Both the position numbers and the translations under genes were made by a program. Shown one piece after another: positions 12,999 through 22,135 of a stretch of DNA of 64,000 nucleotides. The notes under the pieces were generated by a model that made no database searches, was not told where the DNA came from, and saw only the letters and a program-made list of their open reading frames with translations. Positions within the stretch are counted from its first letter, which is position 1. Each line of letters opens with the position of its first letter. Source of the stretch: Trichuris trichiura (taxonomy: Eukaryota; Nematoda; Enoplea; Trichinellida; Trichuridae); contig JBAJFE010000005.1 of the NCBI GenBank assembly GCA_037903355.1, positions 1,922,001 to 1,986,000 of the forward strand. The letters are read 5' to 3'.

Positions 12999-14045
12999 TT
13001 ATACGTGATACAGATGTAAAAACCATAAGCAGAATGTCAGAACGACCATAATAAACATCAACCAGGTTCTAGTAGATGTTTGCCTTTGAAGTGCCTTCTT
13101 GATAGACTTATTTCCGTCGCTGACGTTATCCGAAGCGATAATTGCATTGTCGCTTATACGGCTTATGCTTTTCTCCTGAGCTAGAACATTCTCGGCGAAT
13201 GTCTTCTGTAAGCTTGAAAGCTTGCTTAGCTTTTGCTCCACTAGCTCTATGTCACGCTTATGAACGGACATTCTTACTCGAGCTTCCTGTTTTTCCGCTT
13301 GAAACTTTTCTACTTCTGCTTCCGTGAACTGGACACCGTAGGTGTCTTGCAATTCTTCGAGCGGTACCTTGCCTTTTTTAGTGCGTTGGTCAAGGCTTAC
13401 AGGAGCCTTTGAATGCTTCATCTCCTCGAGAGCACCTTCTTTATCGTCGCTGTACTTAGGCAGTTCCATAATGCGACTGTTATTAGTGTGATTGTTACAA
13501 TTTTCTAATACCAGTTGTCTCAGTTTACAGCATCTTTGAACATCAGTAAATCGCTTATAAAGGACATCATTCAAAGAAGAGTGGACGTTGGTCAGTTTGC
13601 ACAGGCGAAACTGTAGAATGTTCAATACTTCTCTGATGTGCTCAGATCTTTGCGCGTTTTGAGGATCAACACGACCGCACAGAGCTTGTAGTCTAAACAA
13701 GGCAGTTTCGCATGACTTGATGACACTCAAAGTAAGCTGGTTAAGTCTAACACGTTCCGATCGCGTCATCGCCGCTCCAAGGTCGTAAAGGCTGTCCAAT
13801 TCCGTCACGCTTTGACGATAGCGACGTATGTAAGTTTCCAGCTCGGTTAGCTCGTGAACCAAAGATGTTATCTGCTTTGAAAAGACAACAGCTGTACTTG
13901 GAAGCTTAGTAGTTGGTGATTTTGCTTCACTTTTGATGGGCCAATCATTAGGATATTGCTGCTCTGCAATACTGCGAAAAACTGGCGTCAAATCCATACT
14001 CAAATGATAGTAATGTGCACGATTAATTGTCGAAGCCGAATTCAA
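12999..14045 (-). CDS. STX18: Syntaxin-18 (Ufe1-type ER Qa-SNARE), intronless
   Basis: A single open frame of 348 codons ends in a TAA at 12999-13001. The family N-terminus reads M-D-L-T-P-V-F-R, so the functional start may be the internal ATG at 13995-13997 (332 residues) rather than the first ATG at 14045. The N-terminal half is helical and charged. The SNARE motif runs from about VEQKLSKLSSLQKTF to SIKKAL, with the ionic-layer glutamine retained in FAENVLAQE. A C-terminal hydrophobic anchor (WLMFIMVVLTFCLWFLHLY) ends the protein, as in tail-anchored syntaxins. The family acts in Golgi-to-ER retrograde fusion with the NRZ tether, BNIP1/Sec20 and USE1. Lack of introns is unusual next to the many-exon neighbours and could mean an old retrocopy or simple intron loss. 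Confidence 0.9.
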   Translation of the reverse strand: MNSASTINRAHYYHLSMDLTPVFRSIAEQQYPNDWPIKSEAKSPTTKLPSTAVVFSKQITSLVHELTELETYIRRYRQSVTELDSLYDLGAAMTRSERVRLNQLTLSVIKSCETALFRLQALCGRVDPQNAQRSEHIREVLNILQFRLCKLTNVHSSLNDVLYKRFTDVQRCCKLRQLVLENCNNHTNNSRIMELPKYSDDKEGALEEMKHSKAPVSLDQRTKKGKVPLEELQDTYGVQFTEAEVEKFQAEKQEARVRMSVHKRDIELVEQKLSKLSSLQKTFAENVLAQEKSISRISDNAIIASDNVSDGNKSIKKALQRQTSTRTWLMFIMVVLTFCLWFLHLYHV

Positions 14046-15385
14046 GTCGTTACTTCTTGCCTCACCGTCAGAGTGCTTAAATACGTAGTGCCAGAGGCAT
14101 ACGGTAGAATGCAGGTAACAGCTAATTTCAATGCATTTAGAGTGTCCCCATTTTTCTTTAAACCGAAAGGATACTGCGCGCTGAAATTTATTTTTACCTC
14201 TTTGAGTTCGCAGATACGCATTACCAGCAATAAAGCCTTTTCATGAGCTAGTTGTAAAGAAGCGAAAACAATTCGTATAAAAGTAAACTATTATTTTGAA
14301 ATTTTTGCATATGTTAGTAAGCAATGTGGTCTAATTTTTTAAAAATTAGTGAATGCAAGTCTTTTCCATTGAACGCTTGGAAATACTGTAGCTCAAAGTA
14401 AAATCACGTTTCGTTAGAGCAAGCAGTCGTAGGCAGCCTAAGATTAGGTCTACGACCAAGAACTTTTGACTCCGATAATCGTATATAGCCTAAGCGTAAA
14501 ACTAAAACCAGCATTGACTTTTACTTAGGCTGTATACAGTTTGAAAAACGCAACTTGATTTTACTTCTTTCTACAGTATCCTTCAAGCGTCTAGCGAAGA
14601 AGGCCTGCTGAATTGTAACTTTTAACAGAGTTTTGCCTTATTTATTGTTTATCTCTTCAAAAGCTTTTGCACAAAAAAAGTGAAGCGATGAGCAAGTAAT
14701 TGTGATTGCATATATCAGAACTGAAGCAAAAATAATTACAGGGCCCAAAGAGAATGCGTATATGTCATACAGTTATTATTGTTTTATCGGCCTTAGAATG
14801 CTATCAGAAGTATGACATGTGCGAGGCTTTCGCCAGATTTCCTTATTATTTTATATGGATCAAAAAATATGCAGTACTTTCTGGTCAGCATTACTTTGCG
14901 TCTTCAGCGGGGTAACTAGTAGCGTCTTCGCTTACCATGTTTAATTTGGAGCATGTTCTGGTTATTTCTGCTCAAAATAATAATGAATCATCAAAAGCCT
15001 TCAAAGGTTGTTAGATTTTAGTGTTTCAGACGCTTTCAAATCGCTTTCTGATTTCATATGGCCCATTTCAGCTTTATTATGCAGATTGAGCAGCATTCCG
15101 TTTTTTTATCACTTCAGTCATGATCTCGATGGTTATTAGTTTTTTTGTGACTTCTAGACATAAAGCAATTGTAGTGTTTACTCTTTTACTTAGTTTTTGT
15201 CAGTGGTAACCTCTCGGTGGGATGCTGACAGCCTCGCAGTGTCAGTCATGCCAGCTTTCAATTTCTCAATGCAACGTCCCTTCATCAGCGCTTTATTTAA
15301 TGCTTAGTTAGGAGTCGGAGGCCCTCATTTTATTTTTGTATTTTCCGAAGCGATACAGTAAAAAGTGAAAAGACTATTTGAAATT
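14046..15385. other. Spacer between syntaxin-18 and pseudoprotease A
   Basis: This is AT-rich, with no convincing exon. It contains one copy of the dispersed motif GCGTCTTCAGCGG (14898-14910), which recurs near the mobile elements further along the window. Confidence 0.4.
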
Positions 15386-17498
15386 TTATTTACCTTCTGC
15401 AGGCCGTTTTTTGGTAAACGTTACGTTGAAACTTTGAAGAATGATTGATTTCTTTCTCGCTACTTTCGGGCTCAGCGGCTGTTTCATTGTATTCGCCCTC
15501 GTGTTAGGCGATGTGTTTGCAGTCGACAAGCCAGGCTTGGCTTTCTTGAAATTCTCTTCAGCATGTTCGGACTTGACAAGGGGCAAAGTGCTATTCAAGC
15601 GAACATATTTGTGCAGCTCTTCCAGCGGGGCGACAAAGGAAACTTCCGCGCGCTTTTCATTCTTTACAGACGGTTTTCTGTTGAGCAGTTTTTTCACAAT
15701 AATCGCGGTGGCGTACAGTGAACCTTCCTTACTGCAGATAATAGCGCTTCCGTAAACCTAAATGAAAAAGCACTTAGAAACTATCAATAGGATCATTATC
15801 TTTTGCTCAGGTTGCTACTCTTTATTCTTTGTATTTAATACGAACGAATCTAATCTTTGAAGATAAGCAAAAGAAATTGTCAAAATCATCGACTGACTTA
15901 CTAAGGGCGGGAGAACGCTGTCTGTTATGTAGCATATATCTGTTCCCGTGCTCTTTCCGCAAGTCGTGACTTTGTTGATCATGTATCGCTTGTTGAAGTC
16001 GAATAAGCTGAAGAAGCAGTCGCTCAGGTCAGGAAACTTTGAATTGACGTCCGGCAGGCATATTGGCTTGACGTTGTGACCAAAGATGGCGGGATTTCTC
16101 AGTTTGAAAATGCCCACGCCGTCAGATTGACCGTTGGTCAAAAATGGTAAAGCGTGCGATACGGTCAGCATTGTGTAATTTCCAGGTTTTTCGTTCTCCG
16201 CTACTCCGATTCGAACAAACAACTTTTCCAAGTAGTTCCCATCTTTCTCTTTAGCGCTGCAATGCATTTGCTTTGTAGGAGGTTGTTCAAGGTGAGATAG
16301 AATAACGGAGGAACTGATGAGCATGTGATTTTTTAAACGAATTTTAGGAATCTGTTTTATCGAAGTTTTCTGACGAGTATATCTCGTACCAGCGGTTTTT
16401 CCATTCAGCTGTCGCTGGCCAAGATAAAAGTTTAAGGACTAATGAATTTCAACGAACTTGATAAGATTCATCGTGGTGCGAACTGTTTTCTTTGCCACTG
16501 TCAAGTTCAGGTTAACAACCGATAAGCTTTGGTAAACTGAAAGCAAACGGAAAGTTTTTTTAAAAAAGCGCCATGATTCGCTGTAGTAACAAAATTCTTT
16601 TTGAATAGCCTAAGAAGCATTCAGCGTCTGTTTCATGCAGATAAAATTCAAATGCGGTAATGGCAATTCTTTTTGAGAAGTGGTTATCGAGATTTTTGTT
16701 TTCAAGTAACGGTATTCGAATTTCGTTGGGAGACGCACGTTATTGAAGTGTGTTTTTTATTTACTCTCCTTCAAGCTGAGTTAATCTTTGTCAGAATTCG
16801 AATAAAGATCTTTTCACTTTCCGCTGAAGTAAGACTGTAACGATGGTTCAGTTGACAGCCGTTTGTTATTTCCTTTGCGTGAAGAGAGCAAAGTTTATCT
16901 ACTGAATATATTTTCTATTTAATAAAGAGAGGAATAGGAGATAAAATCTTTGAGTTAAAACTGCCCGCGTAAGTCGCTTTTCGCGGATATTAATATTAAT
17001 ATTGTACGCTCCATAGTAGAGCAGCGTGATTCGCTAACATTGATTGTCGAAAAATGAATGAAATCGAACCGGATACTGACGCTGTCGGGATAGTGCCATA
17101 TTGACGCAATATGTTACGCTTACGTACGTAGCAGTTTTTTAGTTTTGCGTCATAATAGGTTTTTTGTTACCTTTTTGAGCAGCCATAAGCGGTCAGAACA
17201 AGGTCTGTTGCGTTTGCTTTCATCGCTGCTGGCGTGGCAAGAAGATTTCCGAAACAGCGCATTTGTTTGTTTTCGAAGATCATTACACTCCACGGAAAGG
17301 TTCCCTGCGCTGGTGTTCCCATTTTTTTGAAAGCTGTCGTCAATTGCTCATATTGAACACTATTCGCGCAGCCATTCTGCCGAGCCTCAAAAAGCGGAAA
17401 CAAATTATCGCTGTTTGTTGTCCACCGAAGCAAGCATTTACCAACAGCACGTTTGTAATGCTTAAGATGACGACGGAAGCACAGTACTTCAATTGCAT
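15386..17498 (-). CDS. Secreted trypsin-fold protein A, catalytically dead (S1 pseudoprotease)
   Basis: Four exons on the minus strand: 17442-17498 (signal peptide, 19 codons), 17171-17385, 15902-16256 and 15386-15757, giving 332 residues in phase. Exon 3 could instead start at an in-phase acceptor 57 nt upstream (16313). A hydrophobic leader starts with MQLKYCASVVIL. The S1 fold is recognised from GTFPWSVMIF, the 'TAAHC' box and NVKPICLPD. The catalytic histidine position reads LTAYGC (Gly87). The Asp box reads SDGVGIFKL and the Ser box TDSVLPPLV instead of GDSGGPLV. So the fold is kept but the enzyme should be inactive. N-glycosylation sequons occur at N77 and N117. A basic tail of about 100 residues follows the fold and ends near SIILQSFNVTF. 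The stop codon overlaps an AATAAA. It is collinear with copy B. Role unknown; secreted serine-protease homologues are plausible host-interface or binding proteins. Confidence 0.85.
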
Positions 17499-18279
17499 TT
17501 TTTCCAACTAGCTGACGAACTGCCTGTTGACGAATGTTTGCTGTCTCTAGAATAGTTTTTGCTCAATTTACCTTGCGCTGATCATCTGAGTTGGATATAT
17601 ACATGTAGCGAGATTTGCTGTATCAACACAGTTGTCATGTCGACGTGTGAGTCGCGCCAATCTTTTCGGTAAACACTCTATAGCTATCTTACATTTATAA
17701 GCCGAAAAAATGATTTTGCACGTTGTATTTAGCTCTTTTTATATTTATGTGTACGTGACTTTGGCGTCCCCCTTCGTGACGCAATGAAAATTTTTTCTCT
17801 GAACACCATTTGTTTTACTCGCGTCCATTCAACAATTACCATTTTTTAACAACTTGTATTCAAAAAAGTTGCAATTTTTTCCGCGATAAAAGCTGTATTG
17901 GGTTAGTTTTTGTTGGCTCCGCGGCAACTGCTTTACGTGGCGGACGCTTTCGCTGACGATTCTCATTGTTATTCAGCTATTCGATCAGTTTCGGAACAGG
18001 TGAAATAACCATTTCGAAGTTAAGTGCATTTGACGTCGTCGAGCAGCATTGCTTCGATTATTTTTCGAAAATCGGCCGACGTCTGCTGTCTCTTGCGGCT
18101 GTCTTTGCTATTTGAATACTACATGTCACGTCGGCGGAAGGACGCTAAATTTGAACTCAGATTTTTCTTTCAGACTGTTACCGTAGCAAAAATGAAAATT
18201 TGAAACTGACCGGCTTGAGTTAAGTTGGTTGCTCAAGGCGTATAACCAACTGCCTATTTCAAAACTTGTCGTTCATGTA
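17499..18279. other. 5' flank of pseudoprotease A
   Basis: This AT-rich sequence lies just upstream of the minus-strand gene and presumably contains its promoter. No exon or repeat was recognised before the tandem array begins near 18.28 kb. Confidence 0.35.
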
Positions 18280-19384
18280 AACTTTTAAAATTTTAACTGA
18301 TTAGAAGTAAGAACGATAGTGCTAATGAAATAGTTTATTCTTGCCGGATAGTTGGCGTAGCGCGCAATATTTTTGCAGTGTACTACTGTCGTTTTAACGC
18401 AATTTTGAATTCAATAATAAAGCCCTTTCTACGGACGTGTAAAAGTTCTTTAACTGCTTGTAGAAATATGACCCATGAAAATCTTGTTTAAATTTGCTAT
18501 TGCACAGGGCGACTTAACGGCTGCGAAAGCAAGTTTAAAAGTTAGGAAAGCAGGTTTACTTAAAGTTTTTAAAATTTTAACTGGTTAGAAGTAAGAACGA
18601 TAGAAAGCAATTTTGAAGACTTAGAAAGGAGATTATGTAAATTTTTTTTAAAAATTGTAACTGGCTAGAAGTAGGAGCAATAGTGATTTGGATTTGCTGT
18701 TGCACAGGGAGATTTAACGGTTACGAAAGCAAGTTTGAAAGCTAGAAAAGCAAGTTTATGTAAGTGTTTTAAAATTTGAGCTGATTAAAAGTAAGAACGA
18801 TAGAAAAAAAGTTTGAAAGCTAGGAAAGCAGGTTTATGTAAATTTTTTGAAAGTTTAACTGATTAGAAGTAAGAACGATAGAAAGCAAGTTTGAAAGATC
18901 GGAAAGCGGGTTTATGTAAATATTTTGAAATTTTAACTGATTAGAAGTGAGAACAATAGAAAGCAAGTTTGAAAGCTAAGAAAGGAGGAACTTTAGAATT
19001 GTAACTGACTGGAAGTAAGAACGACAGTGATTTAAATTTGCTATCGCACAGGAAGATTTAACTGCTACGGAAGCAAGTTTATGTAAATTTTTTAAAAATT
19101 TTAACTGATTAGAGTTAAGGAAGATAGAAAAAAAGTTTGAAAGCTAAGAAAACGGGTTTATGTAAATTTTTTGAAATCTTAACTGATTAGAAGTGAGAAA
19201 TACGGAAAGCAAGTTTGAAAGCTAAGAAAGCGGGTTTATGTAAATTTTTTAAAATTGTAACTGATTAGAAGTAAGAACGATAGTGATTTAAATTTGCTAT
19301 CGCACAGTGAGATTTAACGATTACGAAAGCAAGTTTGTGTAAATTTTTTAAAATTTTAACTGATTGGAAGTGAGGACGATAGCG
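18280..19384. repeat. Degenerate tandem array, units about 70-120 bp
   Basis: About eleven copies of a core like AACTGATTAGAAGTAAGAAC (for example at 18295, 18579, 18856, 18935, 19181, 19256, 19358) are spaced 67-122 bp apart. Longer units carry an extra block containing TTTGCTATTGCACAGGGAGA and TTTAACGG. A sequence related to the long block lies inside intron 2 of pseudoprotease B (about 20625-20665), so the array probably grew from intron-type sequence of this gene family. It sits between two copies of the 3'-flank block listed separately. Confidence 0.85.
18328..18424. repeat. Direct repeat, distal copy of the pseudoprotease B 3' flank
   Basis: This block, containing AGTTTATTCTTGCC, CAGTGT.CTACTGTCGTT and AACGCAATTTTGAATTC, is repeated at about 19387-19480 directly after the stop of pseudoprotease B. 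Both copies contain TTTATT, which on the minus strand is an AATAAA poly(A) signal. The two copies bracket the tandem array. Confidence 0.8.
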
Positions 19385-19386
19385 AC

Positions 19387-19480
19387 AGTGAAACAGTTTA
19401 TTCTTGCCAGATATTTCCCCTGATGCGCAACCACTTCGCAGTGTGCCACTGTCGTTCTAACGCAATTTCGAATTCCATAG
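19387..19480 (-). terminator. 3' flank and poly(A) signal of pseudoprotease B (proximal repeat copy)
   Basis: The minus strand reads AATAAA at 19402-19397, about 90 bases past the stop of copy B. The surrounding block is duplicated about 1.06 kb further along at 18328-18424. It is likely the cleavage and polyadenylation region of copy B. Confidence 0.5.
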
Positions 19481-19491
19481 TTTCGCGTTTT

Positions 19492-21249
19492 CTATTTCGG
19501 AAGTGACCAGTTGAAACTTCGTATGATTATTGGCCTTTTATAGGTCACATTTGGCTTGAATTCCTTAGCTTTGAAAGGCAGATTCGTTGTGTTGTCATTT
19601 TGGCGTGGGGCAACTGTGACGTTTTGTTCGATTTTCTCGGCGACTTTTGGTAGTGACGGTTCCTTAAGTGTCGGCAACGAGTACAGGGGCTTCAATCTGC
19701 TAATAGTAGAAACGTGGACTCGGCGTTCTCGTCTTTCAGTCGTTACTTCTCCAGGTTTACTCTTTCTGGTTATCCCAAAAGCAAATGGTAGTTCTTTTGT
19801 ATTACAAACCACCATGCTACCGTATGTCTGAAATGTCAATTATTTTTAGTAAAGGGTAGGCTGCACACCGGGAAAAATAACGCACCAACAAAGGGGCTTT
19901 TTCTTTAATCATGTAGCACATTTCAATGGTGTTTTTCTCAGCTGCATTTTCGTCTTTTTCGCACGCCCTTATTTTGTAGGTCAGATATGTTGTAGGTGTA
20001 CCCAAAGCGCTCAGGAAGCATTTGTTTAATTTTTGCAGCGTTGACCCAAAGTCAGGCAAACAGATAGGCCTTATATCTCCGCTAAATGGCCTTTTCATTT
20101 TTATAACTCCCACACCGTCGAAGTCGTCATTGATTATAAGTGAATTAGCTTCTATTATTGATCTCATTACATCGCTTCGTTTGCCGCTGTAATTTTCGCC
20201 TCCAAGTCGAACTGTTAGTGATTTGAGGTGCTTTTTATTTTGGACTCCTTTTTGCCTGAAACATACGGCTTTTAAAGAAACATGAAGTACTGTATATTTG
20301 TATCGCAGTTGGCCTTTCTGCAAAGCGATTTCACATAGGGCATAGATGCGTCAAACCAGCCGCAAAAGCTGTGTTACCAAATGTCAAAAAAGAGTACGTA
20401 AGAAAAAGACTAAACCTTTCTTATTTAAAAAAAGCGATCTTTACAAATTGAAAGTTTAAATAGGAAGAAGTAACAAGTTTGAGTTCCTGATTGATTTGCA
20501 GGTACCAATATTTCAATCAAAAGTTTTGGCATCGTCTTTCGCTTTGCCGTTGAAGCCTTTTCTTACTGAAGCGTAAAATTTCTTACTAGCTTATAGAAAT
20601 GCAATAGGTAGAATGCTTATTTAAGTTCGCTGTTGCACAGAGCGACTTAACAGCTAAGAAAACAAGTATGAAAGCTACAAGACGATTAGAGAAGCGCTCA
20701 ACCTTTCCAAAACGAGTTTAAGATCAAAGCAAATGAAATCCGCTGTCGTTAGACAAATTGTGCAGTCGCTTGCAAGCGCCGAGTATTATTTGGTTTTAGG
20801 AAGCTTACTTTGCTTTTCTCTATCCAGTCACTTCGTTAGAACGTATGCTAAGCGAGCTGCGATGTTAAGGTCGATGCCGAAGTAGAAATACTGCTAGTTA
20901 CACAAACTCTTTTACCTCTCGATGCATCCAGAGGCGGTAAGAACAAGGTTTGTTTCATTTACGCCCGTAACATTCGGCATGGCAAGAAGACTTCCAAGGC
21001 AGAGCGGCTTTTGTTGCTGGAAAATGACGACTGTCCACGGAAATGCCCCGTCTATTTCGTTTCGTTTCTTTGTAAATTCATTTTTCACTTTTTTGTACTC
21101 CGCTTGGTTGCGACACACGTCGTGAAGAGTCTGAACAACGAAAACACGCTGCGCTTCAGCGTTTCCCGCTCTTCGCTTGTTCTACGGTTTACCAGAACGA
21201 GTTGAACAGTGCATAAGGTGAGAAAGAAGTTTGAAAAAGAAAATCGCAT
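19492..21249 (-). CDS. Secreted trypsin-fold protein B, catalytically dead (paralogue of A)
   Basis: Exons 21193-21249, 20916-21130, 19886-20255 and 19492-19827 give 325 residues in phase. Exons 1 and 2 are exactly the same lengths as in copy A (57 and 215 nt), and the first 90 residues align without a gap: leader MRFSFSNFFLTLCTVQLVL, Cys25, FPW at 49-51, Cys63, sequon at N77 and Cys88. The histidine box reads LTASGC (Gly87). The Asp box is FDGVGVIKM and the Ser region reads IKEKAPLLV, so all the classical active-site boxes are altered. The PICLPDFG segment of the S1 fold is kept. The exon 3 start at TTTCAG|G (20255) is chosen because it keeps phase; an apparently good upstream acceptor does not. 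The basic tail ends in PIIIRSFNWSL, matching the SIILQSFN of copy A, so this tail motif is under constraint or recently duplicated. Confidence 0.85.
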
Positions 21250-22086
21250 TTCGAGCTTGTCTCTGCAACGGCTTATTCCTAAATGTTCGATTAGTCAGTT
21301 GTCGACAGTTGGCTTCTACCAAAATTGAATATATACGAGGACACCTTTTGCTGTTTCAATACTGTTCGTTAGCACAAGAAGCGTGTGCTTTCTTAAGCGT
21401 ATAACTTTTCGTTGCGGCTGTGTAAGTTTTCGTATTATGGTATTTATTTACGGGGTAGCCCTTATAATGGATAGCAAATATATAATGGGACTTTCTAATC
21501 CTCTGTAGTACACTTCTCAGCGTGAAGACAATAAACGACTTTATTTTCCGCTGCAAAAAGACGAACGACTGCTTTACAAGGCAAGCAAATGTCGTTTTAT
21601 GTGTTGCGTTAGGAATTCTTACTGCTAGATAGGGTAAACGTCATTCCGTTACTCTTGATCATGTATTTTAAATGGCACTGCTGTCGACAGAATGTGAACT
21701 ATTTATTTTTCATTGCGCACATAGGTTGTGGGAGTTTTGTTTATTGCTTTTGGTTAGATAAATGACAGAAGAATATTTACGCAAGCAGTGCATTGTCTTG
21801 CATTACTCTCGAGTTGAATTGTCTTATCGATTGCAAGCTTTGCGTAGCATAAAAAATAAGTGAATACCAGCGTGGTCTATGTGATCTTGTAAAACTTGTT
21901 GCTTTAGTTTTGTTTTATTTTTTATAAAGGATATTAGCGATAATTTCGAATAATGTGTCCCCTTTTGTCAATGAGCAGAGTTAAAGGCGTGAACATATTT
22001 TTTGTTAGTATCATTCGTACAATGGCTCGAAATGTCGCTTTGTTTAATGTGCTCACGGAAGAGCCATCTTGGTTCGAGTATTGATT
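21250..22086. other. 5' flank of pseudoprotease B
   Basis: AT-rich sequence with no recognised exon; it presumably contains the promoter of copy B. Confidence 0.35.
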
Positions 22087-22135
22087 CTTTTAACTGCTGA
22101 TGCTTCCAGTGGCGGTAAGAACGAGCTTTCTTTTC
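22087..22135 (-). pseudogene. Relic of a third pseudoprotease copy (exon 2 end)
   Basis: The minus strand carries a block closely matching the end of exon 2 in copies A and B (GTTCTTACCGCC, CTGGA, GCATC, TAAAAG). In the trypsin frame it reads LVLTATGSIS and then a stop: the conserved cysteine is a serine, and the donor that follows in A and B (AG|GTAA) has become AG|TTAA. Weak similarity may extend to about 22330. Copies A, B and this relic share orientation and spacing, which points to tandem duplication followed by decay. Confidence 0.6.

Noticed and set aside
19886..20317. Apparent frame break between exons 2 and 3 of pseudoprotease B
   Set aside because: Disappears when the in-phase acceptor at 20255 (TTTCAG|G) is used instead of the upstream one.
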